The notes under the pieces are model-generated. The model was not told the DNA's origin. It did no database searches and was given only the letters and a program-made list of their open reading frames with translations. 52,751 nt of DNA from contig CAJUTC010000022.1 in NCBI GenBank assembly GCA_910589195.1, forward strand, positions 1-52,751, read 5' to 3'. Made by a program: the position numbers and the translations under genes. This document shows, piece by piece, positions 41,796 to 50,819 of this stretch. The stretch is from an uncultured Lachnospiraceae bacterium. Lineage in GTDB: Bacteria > Bacillota > Clostridia > Lachnospirales > Lachnospiraceae. Within the stretch, counting starts at the first letter, position 1, and every line of letters begins with the position of its first letter.

Positions 41796-43616
41796 CTACT
41801 TTACTTCCTGCAGTTTGCATTCCGGAACGGCCATTAAAGAATAGTTGGTGTGGTAGATTACAAATCCCGGAACCGCCCCGGCTACCTTTTTAACGGATTT
41901 TTTCTGAATATAGTCAATTTCCACCTTTTCGCTGTCACGTCCTTTGGAGTAATAAGCGGCCAAAGATCCTGCTTCTTCAAATACCCGGTCAGGAAGTTCT
42001 TTTCCCTCTGATTTTACGATAACGTGGGAGCCAGGGATTCCTTTGGCATGGAACCACCAGTCGTTTCCGGAAGCAACTTTAAAGGTTAACTCCTCATTTT
42101 GGTAATTATTTTTTCCGACGTAAATATGGAAGCCGTCAGAAGAAAGATAATGGAAAGGCTTGCTTGTGATTTTCGGTCGTTTTGCGCCAGTATGGCGCTT
42201 TTTAATGTAACCGTATTCCATTAGTTCTTCTTTTATCTGAACCAAATCCGCTTCCTGAAGGGCGATGTCCAATGCGGCGCTGATGGATTCTAAGTGTTGG
42301 ATTTCACGTTGGGTTTCAATGGTCAATTCATTTAATGCGTCAAAAGTACGTTTTAATTTATTGTATTTTTCAAAAAAACGCTGGGCATTTTCTAAGGGCG
42401 ACTGAGTCGGATCCAGGGGAATGGTTAGTTCTTTGCCTGTATAATAATTAATACAGGTAAATTTTTTTTCTCCGCCTTTTAATTCATATCCGTAGGTATT
42501 TAACAGTTCGCCATAAATTCGGTAATTTTCCCGTTTTTCTGTATCCTTTAGCTGCTTTTCCTGCAAATCATATTTTTTATAGTTTCGCTCCAGAGCGGTT
42601 TGCACAATCCGCCGCAGGTCGGAAGACTTCTGACGGATGCGGGTGATTGTATTTTTTGACGAATAGTAGGTTTCCAGCAATGGGCTGATGGAGGAAAAGG
42701 TACGGGCCTGATAATTGGCGCCGGAAAAGCAGGTAAGGGGCAGAGCGGAAAATTCAACAGGAGTGGCTTCATTCCAATCCATCTGGGAAAGGCTGTGCTC
42801 CGGATCGTCTAATTCTTCCAGCGGGGAATAGGCAGCAAAAAAAGAGCCCTGGTATATAATATTAGGAGAAAAATTCCCCTTTTCTACATCTTCCATCATC
42901 CGGCAGAACGTATGGTAAAGATGGAGCAATTCTACATCAGATAAAGTGTTTGAAGAAATATCCCCGTCAAGGGATGCCAAATGGCAGAGTTCTTCTCCTA
43001 TTACAGGGCTGATGCCGGTAAATTTGTTATAAAGCGCTTTCGAAAGTGGCATAGGCGTACTGCGGACAGCTTTAAAAAATATTTCCTCTGTCAGCTCGAA
43101 AGGATTTTGTTTGCTGACCGTATGGGGGATAAAGTATTCCCTTCCTGGGAGTACTTCCCGGACCGAGCTGACTTGGGCTGAAATGTGTTTAATACTGTCT
43201 AAGATCGTTCCATCCTCTTTGCAGAAAATAATATTACTGTGCTTTCCCATTAACTCGATAATCAGCCGTTTGCGGCACAAATCGCCCAATTCATCTAAAT
43301 GTTCCAGCTTTAATTCTATAATGCGTTCCAGTCCTGGTTGGCTGACAGAAAGGATCTTTGCGTTTCCAATATGTTTGCGCAGAAGCATACAAAAATTGGG
43401 GGCAGTAAGAGGGCTGGGTTTATTCGCGTCAGTTAAATAAAGCAAAGGGAGGCTGGCGCTGGCTGAAATTAAAAGCCGATAATTCTGTTTTAAATTTTTA
43501 ACCGTAAATAAAAGTTCATCCTTTTCCGGCTGCGCAATTTTTGAAATTTTGCCGCCTTCTATGGTATGTTTTAATTCATATACTAAATTCGCAATGGTAA
43601 TTCCGTCAAAAGCCAT
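41796..43616 (-). CDS. rqcH: Rqc2 homologue RqcH (NFACT protein)
   Basis: 606 residues. NFACT-N (MAFDGITIANLVYELK to about 180, with KLEHLDELGDLCRKRLIIELMGKHSN split over two motifs), a central coiled-coil CCM region (about 330-450) and a C-terminal NFACT-R domain (HYLSSDGFHIYVGKNNYQNE and WWFHAKGIPGSHVIVKSEG). RqcH binds 60S-like 50S subunits with stalled peptidyl-tRNA and adds C-terminal alanine tails as degradation marks. The DR motif needed for tailing in Bacillus (D97-R98) appears here as E97-R98. Formerly annotated as fibronectin-binding protein. Divergent from yicC. Confidence 0.93.
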   Translation of the reverse strand: MAFDGITIANLVYELKHTIEGGKISKIAQPEKDELLFTVKNLKQNYRLLISASASLPLLYLTDANKPSPLTAPNFCMLLRKHIGNAKILSVSQPGLERIIELKLEHLDELGDLCRKRLIIELMGKHSNIIFCKEDGTILDSIKHISAQVSSVREVLPGREYFIPHTVSKQNPFELTEEIFFKAVRSTPMPLSKALYNKFTGISPVIGEELCHLASLDGDISSNTLSDVELLHLYHTFCRMMEDVEKGNFSPNIIYQGSFFAAYSPLEELDDPEHSLSQMDWNEATPVEFSALPLTCFSGANYQARTFSSISPLLETYYSSKNTITRIRQKSSDLRRIVQTALERNYKKYDLQEKQLKDTEKRENYRIYGELLNTYGYELKGGEKKFTCINYYTGKELTIPLDPTQSPLENAQRFFEKYNKLKRTFDALNELTIETQREIQHLESISAALDIALQEADLVQIKEELMEYGYIKKRHTGAKRPKITSKPFHYLSSDGFHIYVGKNNYQNEELTFKVASGNDWWFHAKGIPGSHVIVKSEGKELPDRVFEEAGSLAAYYSKGRDSEKVEIDYIQKKSVKKVAGAVPGFVIYHTNYSLMAVPECKLQEVK

Positions 43617-43690
43617 ACTTTCGTTCTCCTTAAAATGATATCAATTTTTGGACAGTTACCTAATAAAAATCGCGCGCGTTCCCCGGATGG

Positions 43691-43730
43691 CTGATAGGGA
43701 AGGGAAAATTATTTTGCCATTCCCTATCAG
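43691..43730. repeat. long imperfect palindrome between rqcH and yicC
   Basis: ctgatagggaa (43691-43701) pairs with ttccctatcag (43720-43730), and the enclosed gggaaaa/ttttgcc stretch continues the pairing to a TTA loop, giving about 17 pairs. It lies between divergent genes, so it is not a 3' terminator; it may be an operator or a leader structure of rqcH. Confidence 0.65.
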
Positions 43731-43766
43731 TATACCACAGATTACTGCAGGCACGCTACTTTTTTA

Positions 43767-43795
43767 TTGACTTGCCTAAAGGATTGACTTATAAT
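43767..43795 (+). promoter_or_regulatory. promoter of the yicC-gmk-rpoZ run
   Basis: TTGACT (43767-43772), 17-base spacer and a perfect TATAAT (43790-43795), 35 bases before yicC. Confidence 0.8.
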
Positions 43796-43829
43796 GTTAG
43801 ATAACTATGGCGAAAGAGAGGCTGATGCT

Positions 43830-44708
43830 ATGTTAAAAAGCATGACGGGTTTCGGCAGGTATGAAACCGTTACGGAGCAATATAAGATTTCTGTCGAAAT
43901 GAAAGCCGTAAACCACAGGTATCTGGATTTAAGCATTAAGATGCCGAAGAAATTCAACTGCTTTGAAGCTTCTATCCGGGCGCTTTTAAAGAAATATATC
44001 CATCGGGGAAAAGTAGATTTATTTATTAGTTATGAAGATTATACGGAAGGAAATGTGTGCTTAAAGTATAATGGCAGTTTGGCAGCCGAGTATATGGCAG
44101 CTTTTCAGAAGATGGCAGAGCAGTTTTCAATTGAAAATGATATTACGGTGTCAGCTCTTGCCAGGTTCCCGGAAGTCCTTACCATGGAACAGGCTCCGGA
44201 AGATGAAGCTCAGCTTTGGAGGGTACTGTCGGAAGGGATTGAGCAGGCGGCGGAAAAGTTTGTGGAAACACGGATTACAGAGGGAGAGCACTTAAAGGAG
44301 GATATGCTTTGCAAGCTGGATTATATGGCTGAACTGGTAGAGTTTATTGAAAAACGTTCGCCCAAAATAATAGAAGAATATCGGAAAAAACTGACAGAAA
44401 AGGTTTTGGAGCTGCTAAATGGCACGGCAATCGATGAAAGCAGGATCGCTGCTGAGGTAACGATCTATGCGGATAAAACCTGTACAGACGAAGAGATGGT
44501 ACGGCTAAAAAGCCATATTGAATCCATGAAGAAAAAATTAATCTCTGGCGGAAGCATCGGGCGTGAGCTGGATTTTATTGCCCAGGAGATGAACCGGGAG
44601 GCAAACACCACGCTTTCTAAAGCCAATGATTTGGAAACGGCAGATCAAGCCATTGCGTTAAAAACGGAAATTGAAAAAGTGAGGGAACAGATCCAGAATA
44701 TTGAATAG
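43830..44708 (+). CDS. yicC: YicC family endoribonuclease-like protein
   Basis: 292 residues. The family signatures are MLKSMTGFGRYE and VEMKAVNHRYLDLSIKMP at the N-terminus, and the C-terminal DUF1732 block ELDFIAQEMNREANTTLSKA with the closing VREQIQNIE. YicC proteins are recently described endoribonucleases and act in stress adaptation; known from the family, not shown here. The start is set by AGAGAGG 9 bases upstream. The gene precedes gmk, as in many bacteria; the remA (DUF370) gene that often lies between is absent. Confidence 0.92.
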   Translation: MLKSMTGFGRYETVTEQYKISVEMKAVNHRYLDLSIKMPKKFNCFEASIRALLKKYIHRGKVDLFISYEDYTEGNVCLKYNGSLAAEYMAAFQKMAEQFSIENDITVSALARFPEVLTMEQAPEDEAQLWRVLSEGIEQAAEKFVETRITEGEHLKEDMLCKLDYMAELVEFIEKRSPKIIEEYRKKLTEKVLELLNGTAIDESRIAAEVTIYADKTCTDEEMVRLKSHIESMKKKLISGGSIGRELDFIAQEMNREANTTLSKANDLETADQAIALKTEIEKVREQIQNIE

Positions 44709-44730
44709 CACAATGATTTGGAGGAATTCT

Positions 44731-45351
44731 ATGAATCAGCAGGGGATTTTAGTAGTAATTTCCGGTTTTTCCGGAGCCGGGAAAGGGACGCTGATGCGGG
44801 CGCTGATGGAAAAGTATGATAAATATGCGTTATCCGTTTCGGCTACCACACGCCAGCCAAGAGCAGGAGAGGTGGACGGAAGGGAGTACTTCTTTGTATC
44901 ACAGGAGCATTTTAAATCTATGGTGGAGAATGAGGCGCTGATTGAATACGCCCAGTATGTGGATAATTACTACGGCACGCCAAAGGATTATGTAGAAAAA
45001 CAGCGGTCTGCCGGAAAGGATGTGATTTTGGAGATCGAGATTCAGGGCGCGTTAAAAATTAAAAAGAAATTTCCGGATACCCTGCTTTTATTTATCACAC
45101 CTCCTAATGCCAAAGAGTTAAAGCGCCGTCTGGTGAGCCGGGGAACCGAAAGCCCAGATGTGATAGAAGCCCGGTTAAAGCGGGCGGCAGAAGAAGCTGT
45201 TGGGATTGAAGCGTACGATTATATTATTATCAATGATAATATTGATGACTGTGTGGAGGAACTTCATCATCTGATCCAAGCGCAACACAGTAAAACATCG
45301 AACCGTCTGGATTTTATTAATGAAGTGCGGAATGAATTGAATCAGTTGTAA
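44731..45351 (+). CDS. gmk: guanylate kinase
   Basis: 206 residues. P-loop GFSGAGKGTLMRAL, the GMP-binding SVSATTRQPRAGEVDGREYFFV, and the lid region RGTESPDVIEARLKRA. It phosphorylates GMP to GDP. The ATG at 44731 follows GGAGG by 7 bases; the longer in-frame reading begins inside yicC. It is the second gene of the yicC-gmk-rpoZ operon. Confidence 0.97.
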   Translation: MNQQGILVVISGFSGAGKGTLMRALMEKYDKYALSVSATTRQPRAGEVDGREYFFVSQEHFKSMVENEALIEYAQYVDNYYGTPKDYVEKQRSAGKDVILEIEIQGALKIKKKFPDTLLLFITPPNAKELKRRLVSRGTESPDVIEARLKRAAEEAVGIEAYDYIIINDNIDDCVEELHHLIQAQHSKTSNRLDFINEVRNELNQL

Positions 45352-45408
45352 TTAATTAGGCAAACCATTAACAGAAAACACAAGCCTTTAATGTGAAAGG
45401 AGAACCAT

Positions 45409-45783
45409 ATGTTACGTCCATCCTATAGTGATTTAATTGAAGCGGTAAACAGTGATATTGAGCCAGGCGAGCAGCCGGTGGTGCAGAGCCGCTATTCTAT
45501 CGTAATTGCTGCGTCAAAAAGAGCCAGACAGTTAATTGACGGTGCGGAACCGCTAGTGGGTGGCTCCTACAGAAAGAAAGCGTTATCCGTATCGGTGGAT
45601 GAGCTTTATAAAGGAAAAGTAAAGCTTTTAGGCGAGGAAGAAGGGGAAGAATCCGATCTGCCTGTAGAAGGAGCCAAGGAGGAACTGGCGCCAGAAACGG
45701 ACGCAGCCGCAGACGCACAAGAACCAGCGTCAAAAGAGCCGGAAAACGGACAGGAAGAAGAATCAGAAAAAGCCGGAGAATAG
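45409..45783 (+). CDS. rpoZ: RNA polymerase omega subunit with acidic C-terminal extension
   Basis: 124 residues. The N-terminal 75 residues are omega: MLRPSYSDLIEAV, SRYSIVIAASKRARQLIDG, KKALSVSVDELYKGKV. The last ~50 residues are a low-complexity acidic tail (Glu/Ala/Pro-rich: about 20 Glu or Asp), about half as long again as a usual ~70-residue Firmicutes omega. Omega helps assemble RNA polymerase by holding the beta' C-terminus. AAAGGAG precedes the ATG. It is 57 bases after gmk. The tail's function is unknown. Confidence 0.93.
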   Translation: MLRPSYSDLIEAVNSDIEPGEQPVVQSRYSIVIAASKRARQLIDGAEPLVGGSYRKKALSVSVDELYKGKVKLLGEEEGEESDLPVEGAKEELAPETDAAADAQEPASKEPENGQEEESEKAGE

Positions 45784-45817
45784 ACGATTCCGGAAGAAAA
45801 GGGGGGATTGCGAAAAC

Positions 45818-45961
45818 ATGGGTTTTGTAAGGCCTCTCTTTCTTTATTACCCAGGAGGGTTTGCTGCCGGCCACATGAAGGTTTTGAAAGATAAATTATC
45901 ACAAGCACAGAATCAGTATATGGTTGCATGGGGAAATAAAAGGAATCGAGGACAGGAATAG
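45818..45961 (+). CDS. possible 47-aa peptide between rpoZ and rimO
   Basis: A small ORF from ATG 45818 to TAG 45961 starts MGFVRPLFLYYPGGFAAGHM and continues with a basic, Gln-rich helix. AGGGGGG lies 12 bases upstream, further than usual. It fills nearly the whole gap between rpoZ and rimO. It has no recognised family and its reality is uncertain; the main argument is that it otherwise leaves a 183-base gap in a tightly packed operon. Confidence 0.35.
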   Translation: MGFVRPLFLYYPGGFAAGHMKVLKDKLSQAQNQYMVAWGNKRNRGQE

Positions 45962-45966
45962 AGATT

Positions 45967-47310
45967 ATGAATATACTATTTGTTTCGCTGGGGTGTGATA
46001 AAAACCTGGTGGATACGGAAAAAATGTTAGGAATCCTTGGAAAAGAAGGATTTACTTTTACCGACATAGAAGAAGAGGCGGATATTATTGTAGTGAATAC
46101 TTGCTGCTTTATTGGTGACGCCAAAGAAGAAAGCATCAATACGATTTTAGAGATGGCTCAATATAAAGAATGTGGCAGATGTAAGATCTTAATTGTGACC
46201 GGATGCTTGGCACAGCGATATCAGCAGGAAGTGTTAAAAGAGATTCCGGAAGTGGACGGGATTTTAGGAACATCTTCTTATCATGAGATTGCTGTGTTAA
46301 TCAAAAAGGTACTGGAGGAAAAGAAAACTCATGTATCCTGTTTCCACGATATTAATGAGCTGCCAAGGGTTTCAGCAGGCCGAATGGTGACTACAGGGGG
46401 ACATTATGCGTTTTTAAAAATTGCGGAAGGCTGTGATAAACATTGCACATACTGCATTATCCCCTCTTTAAGAGGAAAGTACCGCAGTGTCCCTATGGAA
46501 GAGCTTTTAAAAGAAGCGGAAGAACTGGCCCAAAAGGGTGCCAGGGAGCTGATTTTGGTGGCTCAGGAAACTACTCTCTATGGTGTGGATTTATATGGAG
46601 AGAAACGGCTTGGGACGCTTTTGCGGGAATTGGCTAAAATCAGCGGAATTTGGTGGATCCGGCTCCAGTATTGCTATCCGGAAGAGATTACAGACGAACT
46701 GATTCAGGTGATGAAAGAGGAAGAGAAGATCTGCCATTATCTGGACATGCCAATTCAGCATGCCAGTGACACGATTTTAAAACGAATGGGACGGAAGACG
46801 AACCAGAAGGAACTGCGGGATATGATTGCGAAAATTCGGGAAGCCATACCGGATATTGCCATTCGTACTACATTAATTTCCGGCTTTCCGGGAGAAACCG
46901 AAACCGATCACCAAATCCTGATGAAGTTTGTGGACGAGATGGAATTTGAACGTCTAGGGGTATTTCCCTATTCCTTAGAGGAAGATACTCCGGCCGCGTT
47001 ATTACCTGATCAGGTGCCTCAGGAGGTAAAAGAAGAACGGCGGGATCAACTGATGGAATTACAGCAGGAGATTGCGTTTGCCCGGTCCAAGGACATGGTG
47101 GGACAAGTTCTGGAAGTCATGATTGAAGGAAGGGTAAATGACGAGGCGGTTTATGTAGGAAGAACTTATATGGATAGCCCAAATGTGGACGGTTTGATTT
47201 TCGTCCATGGGGAACTCGAGCTGATGAGCGGTGATTTTGTTCAAGTCCGGGTAACAAACGCTTCAGAATATGATTTGATAGGAGAAATTTGTGATGAATC
47301 TGCCAAATAA
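45967..47310 (+). CDS. rimO: ribosomal protein S12 methylthiotransferase RimO
   Basis: 447 residues, radical SAM methylthiotransferase that modifies an aspartate of ribosomal protein S12. N-terminal UPF0004 domain (SLGCDKNLVDTEKMLG, NTCCFIGDAKEES, VTGCLAQRY) with its three cluster cysteines, the radical SAM motif GCDKHCTYCIIPSLRG (CxxxCxxC), HYLDMPIQHASD, and a C-terminal TRAM domain (about 380-447). SLGCDKNLVDTE distinguishes RimO from MiaB. It overlaps pgsA by 17 bases. Confidence 0.96.
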   Translation: MNILFVSLGCDKNLVDTEKMLGILGKEGFTFTDIEEEADIIVVNTCCFIGDAKEESINTILEMAQYKECGRCKILIVTGCLAQRYQQEVLKEIPEVDGILGTSSYHEIAVLIKKVLEEKKTHVSCFHDINELPRVSAGRMVTTGGHYAFLKIAEGCDKHCTYCIIPSLRGKYRSVPMEELLKEAEELAQKGARELILVAQETTLYGVDLYGEKRLGTLLRELAKISGIWWIRLQYCYPEEITDELIQVMKEEEKICHYLDMPIQHASDTILKRMGRKTNQKELRDMIAKIREAIPDIAIRTTLISGFPGETETDHQILMKFVDEMEFERLGVFPYSLEEDTPAALLPDQVPQEVKEERRDQLMELQQEIAFARSKDMVGQVLEVMIEGRVNDEAVYVGRTYMDSPNVDGLIFVHGELELMSGDFVQVRVTNASEYDLIGEICDESAK

Positions 47311-47836
47311 ACTTACCACGCTGCGTATCATATTAATTCCTTTTTTCGTAGGGTTTCTGCTTTATCAAGGAGGGGAAAATATAAGCTTTCGGTATATTGC
47401 GGTTGGAATCTTTATTATTGCCAGCCTAACCGATTTGCTGGATGGCAAGATTGCCAGAAAGTATAACCTGGTAACCAATTTCGGAAAGTTTATGGATCCG
47501 CTGGCAGATAAGCTTTTGGTTTGTTCAGCATTAATCTGCCTGATTGAATTGAAACAGCTTCCGGCCTGGATGGTAATTATTATTATCAGCCGTGAGTTTA
47601 TCATTAGCGGGTTTCGCCTGGTGGCATCCGATAATGGGATTGTAATTGCGGCCAGCTACTGGGGAAAGTTTAAAACCACTTTCCAGATGATTGCCGTTAT
47701 TCTTTTGATTGTGAAAATCGAAGGGCTGTCGCTGGTTACCAATGTTTGTGTCTGGATTGCTTTGGCTCTCACCGTGATTTCATTGGTTGATTATATTATG
47801 AAAAATCACAAAGTGCTGACAGAAGGGAGTATGTAA
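47294..47836 (+). CDS. pgsA: CDP-diacylglycerol-glycerol-3-phosphate phosphatidyltransferase
   Basis: About 180 residues, integral membrane CDP-alcohol phosphatidyltransferase that makes phosphatidylglycerol phosphate, the first step to phosphatidylglycerol. NLPNKLTTLRIILIPFF leads the first TM helix, and the catalytic motif DLLDGKIARKYNLVTNFGKF with MDPLADK gives the DGx2ARx8Gx3Dx3D pattern. AGGAG stands ahead of the ATG, which lies within the end of rimO, so the two are coupled. cinA follows after 5 bases, a common neighbourhood in Firmicutes. Confidence 0.95.
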   Translation: MNLPNKLTTLRIILIPFFVGFLLYQGGENISFRYIAVGIFIIASLTDLLDGKIARKYNLVTNFGKFMDPLADKLLVCSALICLIELKQLPAWMVIIIISREFIISGFRLVASDNGIVIAASYWGKFKTTFQMIAVILLIVKIEGLSLVTNVCVWIALALTVISLVDYIMKNHKVLTEGSM

Positions 47837-47841
47837 TTATT

Positions 47842-49089
47842 ATGGTCTGTGAATTAATATCCGTAGGGACAGAACTTCTTCTTGGAAATATTGTAAATAC
47901 CAATACTCAGTTTCTTGCGGAAAAGTGTGCGCTTTTGGGCCTTTCCATGTATCACCAGGTCACAGTAGGCGATAACCGGGAACGGCTGGCGGAAACTATA
48001 CGGGTAGCATTAAAACGTTCGGATATTGTGATCCTTACTGGAGGCTTAGGCCCTACAGAAGATGATTTAACGAAGGAAGTTTGTGCGGAAGTAATGGGAT
48101 TCCCGCTGGTGGAAGATGCCCATACAAGAAACCGCTTGGTGGAGTTTTTTAAAAACAGCATTTATAAAAAGATTTCAGACAATAACTGGAAGCAGGCCAT
48201 GGTGCCTGACGGCGCCAAAGTATTGGATAATGATAACGGAACAGCTCCTGGGTTGATTTTGGAAAAATACGGAAAATCAGCCATTCTTCTTCCCGGACCT
48301 CCCAATGAGCTGGTGCCACTGTTTATGAACAAGGTTTATCCGTATTTGCAAAAGCTGCGTCCGGAGATGATTTGCTCCCAGATGGTAAAAATCTGCGGGA
48401 TTGGAGAAAGTCAGGTGGAGGATAAACTTCTGGATTTAATTAATAAGCAGACCAATCCTACGATTGCCACGTATGCGAAAACAGGGGAGGTGCATCTTCG
48501 GGTTACGGCAAAAGCAGTCAGCCAGGAGGAAGCGGATAAACTAATTAAGCCTGTGGTAAAGGAGATTAAGAAGCGGTTTGGCGACTGCGTTTATTCTACC
48601 AAGGAAGAGGAAACCTTGGAAATGGCAGTGGTGCGCTTGCTGAAAAAGCTGGAATTAACAGTGACTACGGCAGAATCCTGCACAGGAGGGATGCTGGCTG
48701 CAAGGCTGGTAAATGTTCCAGGGGTGTCAGACGTATTCAGGGAAGGGTTTATTACGTATGCGAACAAGTCGAAACGGAAAATCCTGGATGTGAGCAAGAG
48801 CACATTGAAAAAGTATGGCGCGGTTAGTGAACAGACAGCAAAAGAAATGGCCACAGGAGGCGTTTTCGCCACAGATGCGGATGTTTGTATTGCGATTACT
48901 GGATTGGCTGGACCTGATGGGGGATCGGAAGAAAAGCCGGTAGGCCTGGTTTATATTGCCTGCTATTTAAAAGATAAAGTGCGGGTAGAAAAGTATCAAT
49001 TTAAGGGAAACCGGGAAAAAATCAGAGAGCAGTCAGTTGTAAAAGCACTGGATTTGCTACGCCGCTCTATTTTAGATAACTATCGATAA
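47842..49089 (+). CDS. cinA: competence/damage-inducible protein CinA
   Basis: 415 residues. N-terminal MoCF-like domain (ELISVGTELLLGNIVNTNTQ, ILTGGLGPTEDDLTKE, LLPGPPNELVP), an intermediate KH-like region and a C-terminal nicotinamide-nucleotide amidase domain (TTAESCTGGMLAARLVNVPG, ITGLAGPDGGSEEKPVGLVY). CinA-type proteins act on damaged pyridine nucleotides (ADP-ribose pyrophosphatase and NMN deamidase); the competence role is seen in some Firmicutes only. It follows pgsA; recA, often next, is not here. Confidence 0.95.
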   Translation: MVCELISVGTELLLGNIVNTNTQFLAEKCALLGLSMYHQVTVGDNRERLAETIRVALKRSDIVILTGGLGPTEDDLTKEVCAEVMGFPLVEDAHTRNRLVEFFKNSIYKKISDNNWKQAMVPDGAKVLDNDNGTAPGLILEKYGKSAILLPGPPNELVPLFMNKVYPYLQKLRPEMICSQMVKICGIGESQVEDKLLDLINKQTNPTIATYAKTGEVHLRVTAKAVSQEEADKLIKPVVKEIKKRFGDCVYSTKEEETLEMAVVRLLKKLELTVTTAESCTGGMLAARLVNVPGVSDVFREGFITYANKSKRKILDVSKSTLKKYGAVSEQTAKEMATGGVFATDADVCIAITGLAGPDGGSEEKPVGLVYIACYLKDKVRVEKYQFKGNREKIREQSVVKALDLLRRSILDNYR

Positions 49090-49105
49090 ACGGGAGGGAC
49101 AGGTT

Positions 49106-50437
49106 TTGGCAAACCGAAATGAGAAACGAATGATGTCAGCCGCCTGCAAATATGCATACAGCAGGTTTGCGCTGAATTATTATATGCTGTATGAGGAACT
49201 TTCGGAAACGTTGGAGTATTCCAAAAAGCAAAAGGAATTTCAGAAAACCTTCTTTGAGCTGGTGAAACAGCTTTTAATAGGAGAATATCCGGTTGATAAG
49301 CTGGATTTGCTGCGCCGCCAGATTATCTGCGAAACGGAGGTTATTTCCTACTATGTAGACTATTTCGAAACATACGAATCCGCTTTAAACCGGATGGAAC
49401 TGCGTTTTTTTCATGATCCAGTTTACTTAATTTCGGATGAGGAAATGGTAAACCGGATTATGCAATATATTGTGTCGGCCAAAGATTCACCAGAGCGGAA
49501 TGAACGGATCCGCCAGGTATTAGAGCAGCTTCCGATCCGTTATACAAAAGGGAAATTTTTCTCTATTGTATCCCATGCGCTGTCTGTTTATGAAGGAACC
49601 GGAAAAGAAAGCTTGGAACAGCTTTTGGATCTGATCCGGGCAGAGGCTTTGCTGAAGGTTCCTGATAATATAAAAGATGGACATGAAAAACTGTATGATA
49701 TTCTGGAAACGTTAAAAAAGGGGAATTATAAGGATCCAACATATGAAGAATGGAAGGCTATGCGGGATAGCTTGGCTCTTACAGAAGAAATTTTATCAAA
49801 AGAAACTTCTGATTGTATGATGATGATAGATTTGGTCAATGATTTTTATGTAATCTGCCTGACCCGCCAGGATACTTTGATGGATCATCAGGAGGAAACC
49901 TTATTCCATACGCTTTTTCAAAAAGGGATGGAACGGTTAGAATATCCGGAAGTTGCAAAAGAGGATGAATTGGAGTCTTTACTGATCCAAATGGAGGGAA
50001 TGCAGGAACGTTATTATGAGCAATGGGCCAAATATGAACTTGTGGATTTGGAAACGACAATGAAAGCTGAAAATCGGTCAGAGGAAGATCTGGCTTTATG
50101 GAAAGTAGACCGGCTTCTTTCTACCAGTTCTTTTATGTCATTAGACCCTGACGATGAATTAGAGGAAGATGGCATATTGCTAAGTAAAAAGGCGGTAGAA
50201 GAACTGTGCGGCAAGCTGTTTGATGAACTGGAAGCTTCCTGGAAAACCATGCCGAAACGGATGGTTCGGGCGGTTATGTCCAGAATTTTAGCGAATATCC
50301 CAATGTTTTTCCAGACCTCCGATGAAATTCGTGAATATATTCGAAACAGCCTGTCTACCTGTGTTGATGTATCAGAAAAGGCGGCCTGCTTTTCTCTCAT
50401 CGATTCGATAATGGAGAGCGAACATGTTTTGGTATAA
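49106..50437 (+). CDS. conserved protein of unknown function, all-helical
   Basis: 443 residues, probably starting with TTG at 49106 (GGGAGG 9 bases upstream). No TM segment, signal or catalytic motif is visible; the sequence is rich in Glu, Leu and Lys and looks entirely helical, with about 10 long amphipathic helices, and some acidic linkers (SLDPDDELEEDG). I do not recognise the family. It lies between cinA and a small unknown gene it overlaps by 14 bases, so the two are likely to act together. Confidence 0.75.
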   Translation: MANRNEKRMMSAACKYAYSRFALNYYMLYEELSETLEYSKKQKEFQKTFFELVKQLLIGEYPVDKLDLLRRQIICETEVISYYVDYFETYESALNRMELRFFHDPVYLISDEEMVNRIMQYIVSAKDSPERNERIRQVLEQLPIRYTKGKFFSIVSHALSVYEGTGKESLEQLLDLIRAEALLKVPDNIKDGHEKLYDILETLKKGNYKDPTYEEWKAMRDSLALTEEILSKETSDCMMMIDLVNDFYVICLTRQDTLMDHQEETLFHTLFQKGMERLEYPEVAKEDELESLLIQMEGMQERYYEQWAKYELVDLETTMKAENRSEEDLALWKVDRLLSTSSFMSLDPDDELEEDGILLSKKAVEELCGKLFDELEASWKTMPKRMVRAVMSRILANIPMFFQTSDEIREYIRNSLSTCVDVSEKAACFSLIDSIMESEHVLV

Positions 50438-50819
50438 TCATCTCTATACCAGCAAGACTGCAACGAAAAAGCGGTTTTCTATCATACAAAAAATACGTTC
50501 CGGTTCGATACCGGCAAAGGCTTACGTAATCGTTCCGGCATCAAACAGACAGAATCTTCTGGATATATGGGAGGCTTCCCAGGCATGCACGCCTGAGGCT
50601 GAGGAAAGGCGGAAACAAGCGGGCGAAGAGCTTTTAATCCTTGGGATTGCCTGGGGCTACGAAGAGGCGCTGGAACTGGCAGGGCATATGGTAAATGAAG
50701 TATACCAGGCTACCGGAAATTTTGATATCCGCTCTTATTTCGGAGTGAAAGAATATGAAACAAATATGCCGGGAGTGATGGAATCCAGTATAAATGATAA
50801 TTCGGGTGTAATGGAATGA
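50424..50819 (+). CDS. small conserved protein of unknown function
   Basis: 131 residues, starting MFWYNHLYTSKTATKKRF, basic N-terminus, then AKAYVIVPASNRQNLLDIWE and a helical LGIAWGYEEALELAGHMV. No known motif. The ATG overlaps the preceding gene by 14 bases with GGAGAG upstream, and its stop overlaps the next gene by 4 (ATGA), so three genes are translationally linked. The first ~40 residues could form a membrane-binding basic strand, but this is speculation. Confidence 0.72.
   Translation: MFWYNHLYTSKTATKKRFSIIQKIRSGSIPAKAYVIVPASNRQNLLDIWEASQACTPEAEERRKQAGEELLILGIAWGYEEALELAGHMVNEVYQATGNFDIRSYFGVKEYETNMPGVMESSINDNSGVME

Noticed and set aside
45606..46139. A 177-codon minus-strand frame over rpoZ and rimO
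   Set aside because: It is a shadow of the acidic low-complexity rpoZ tail and the start of rimO, rich in Ser as expected from antisense Glu codons.
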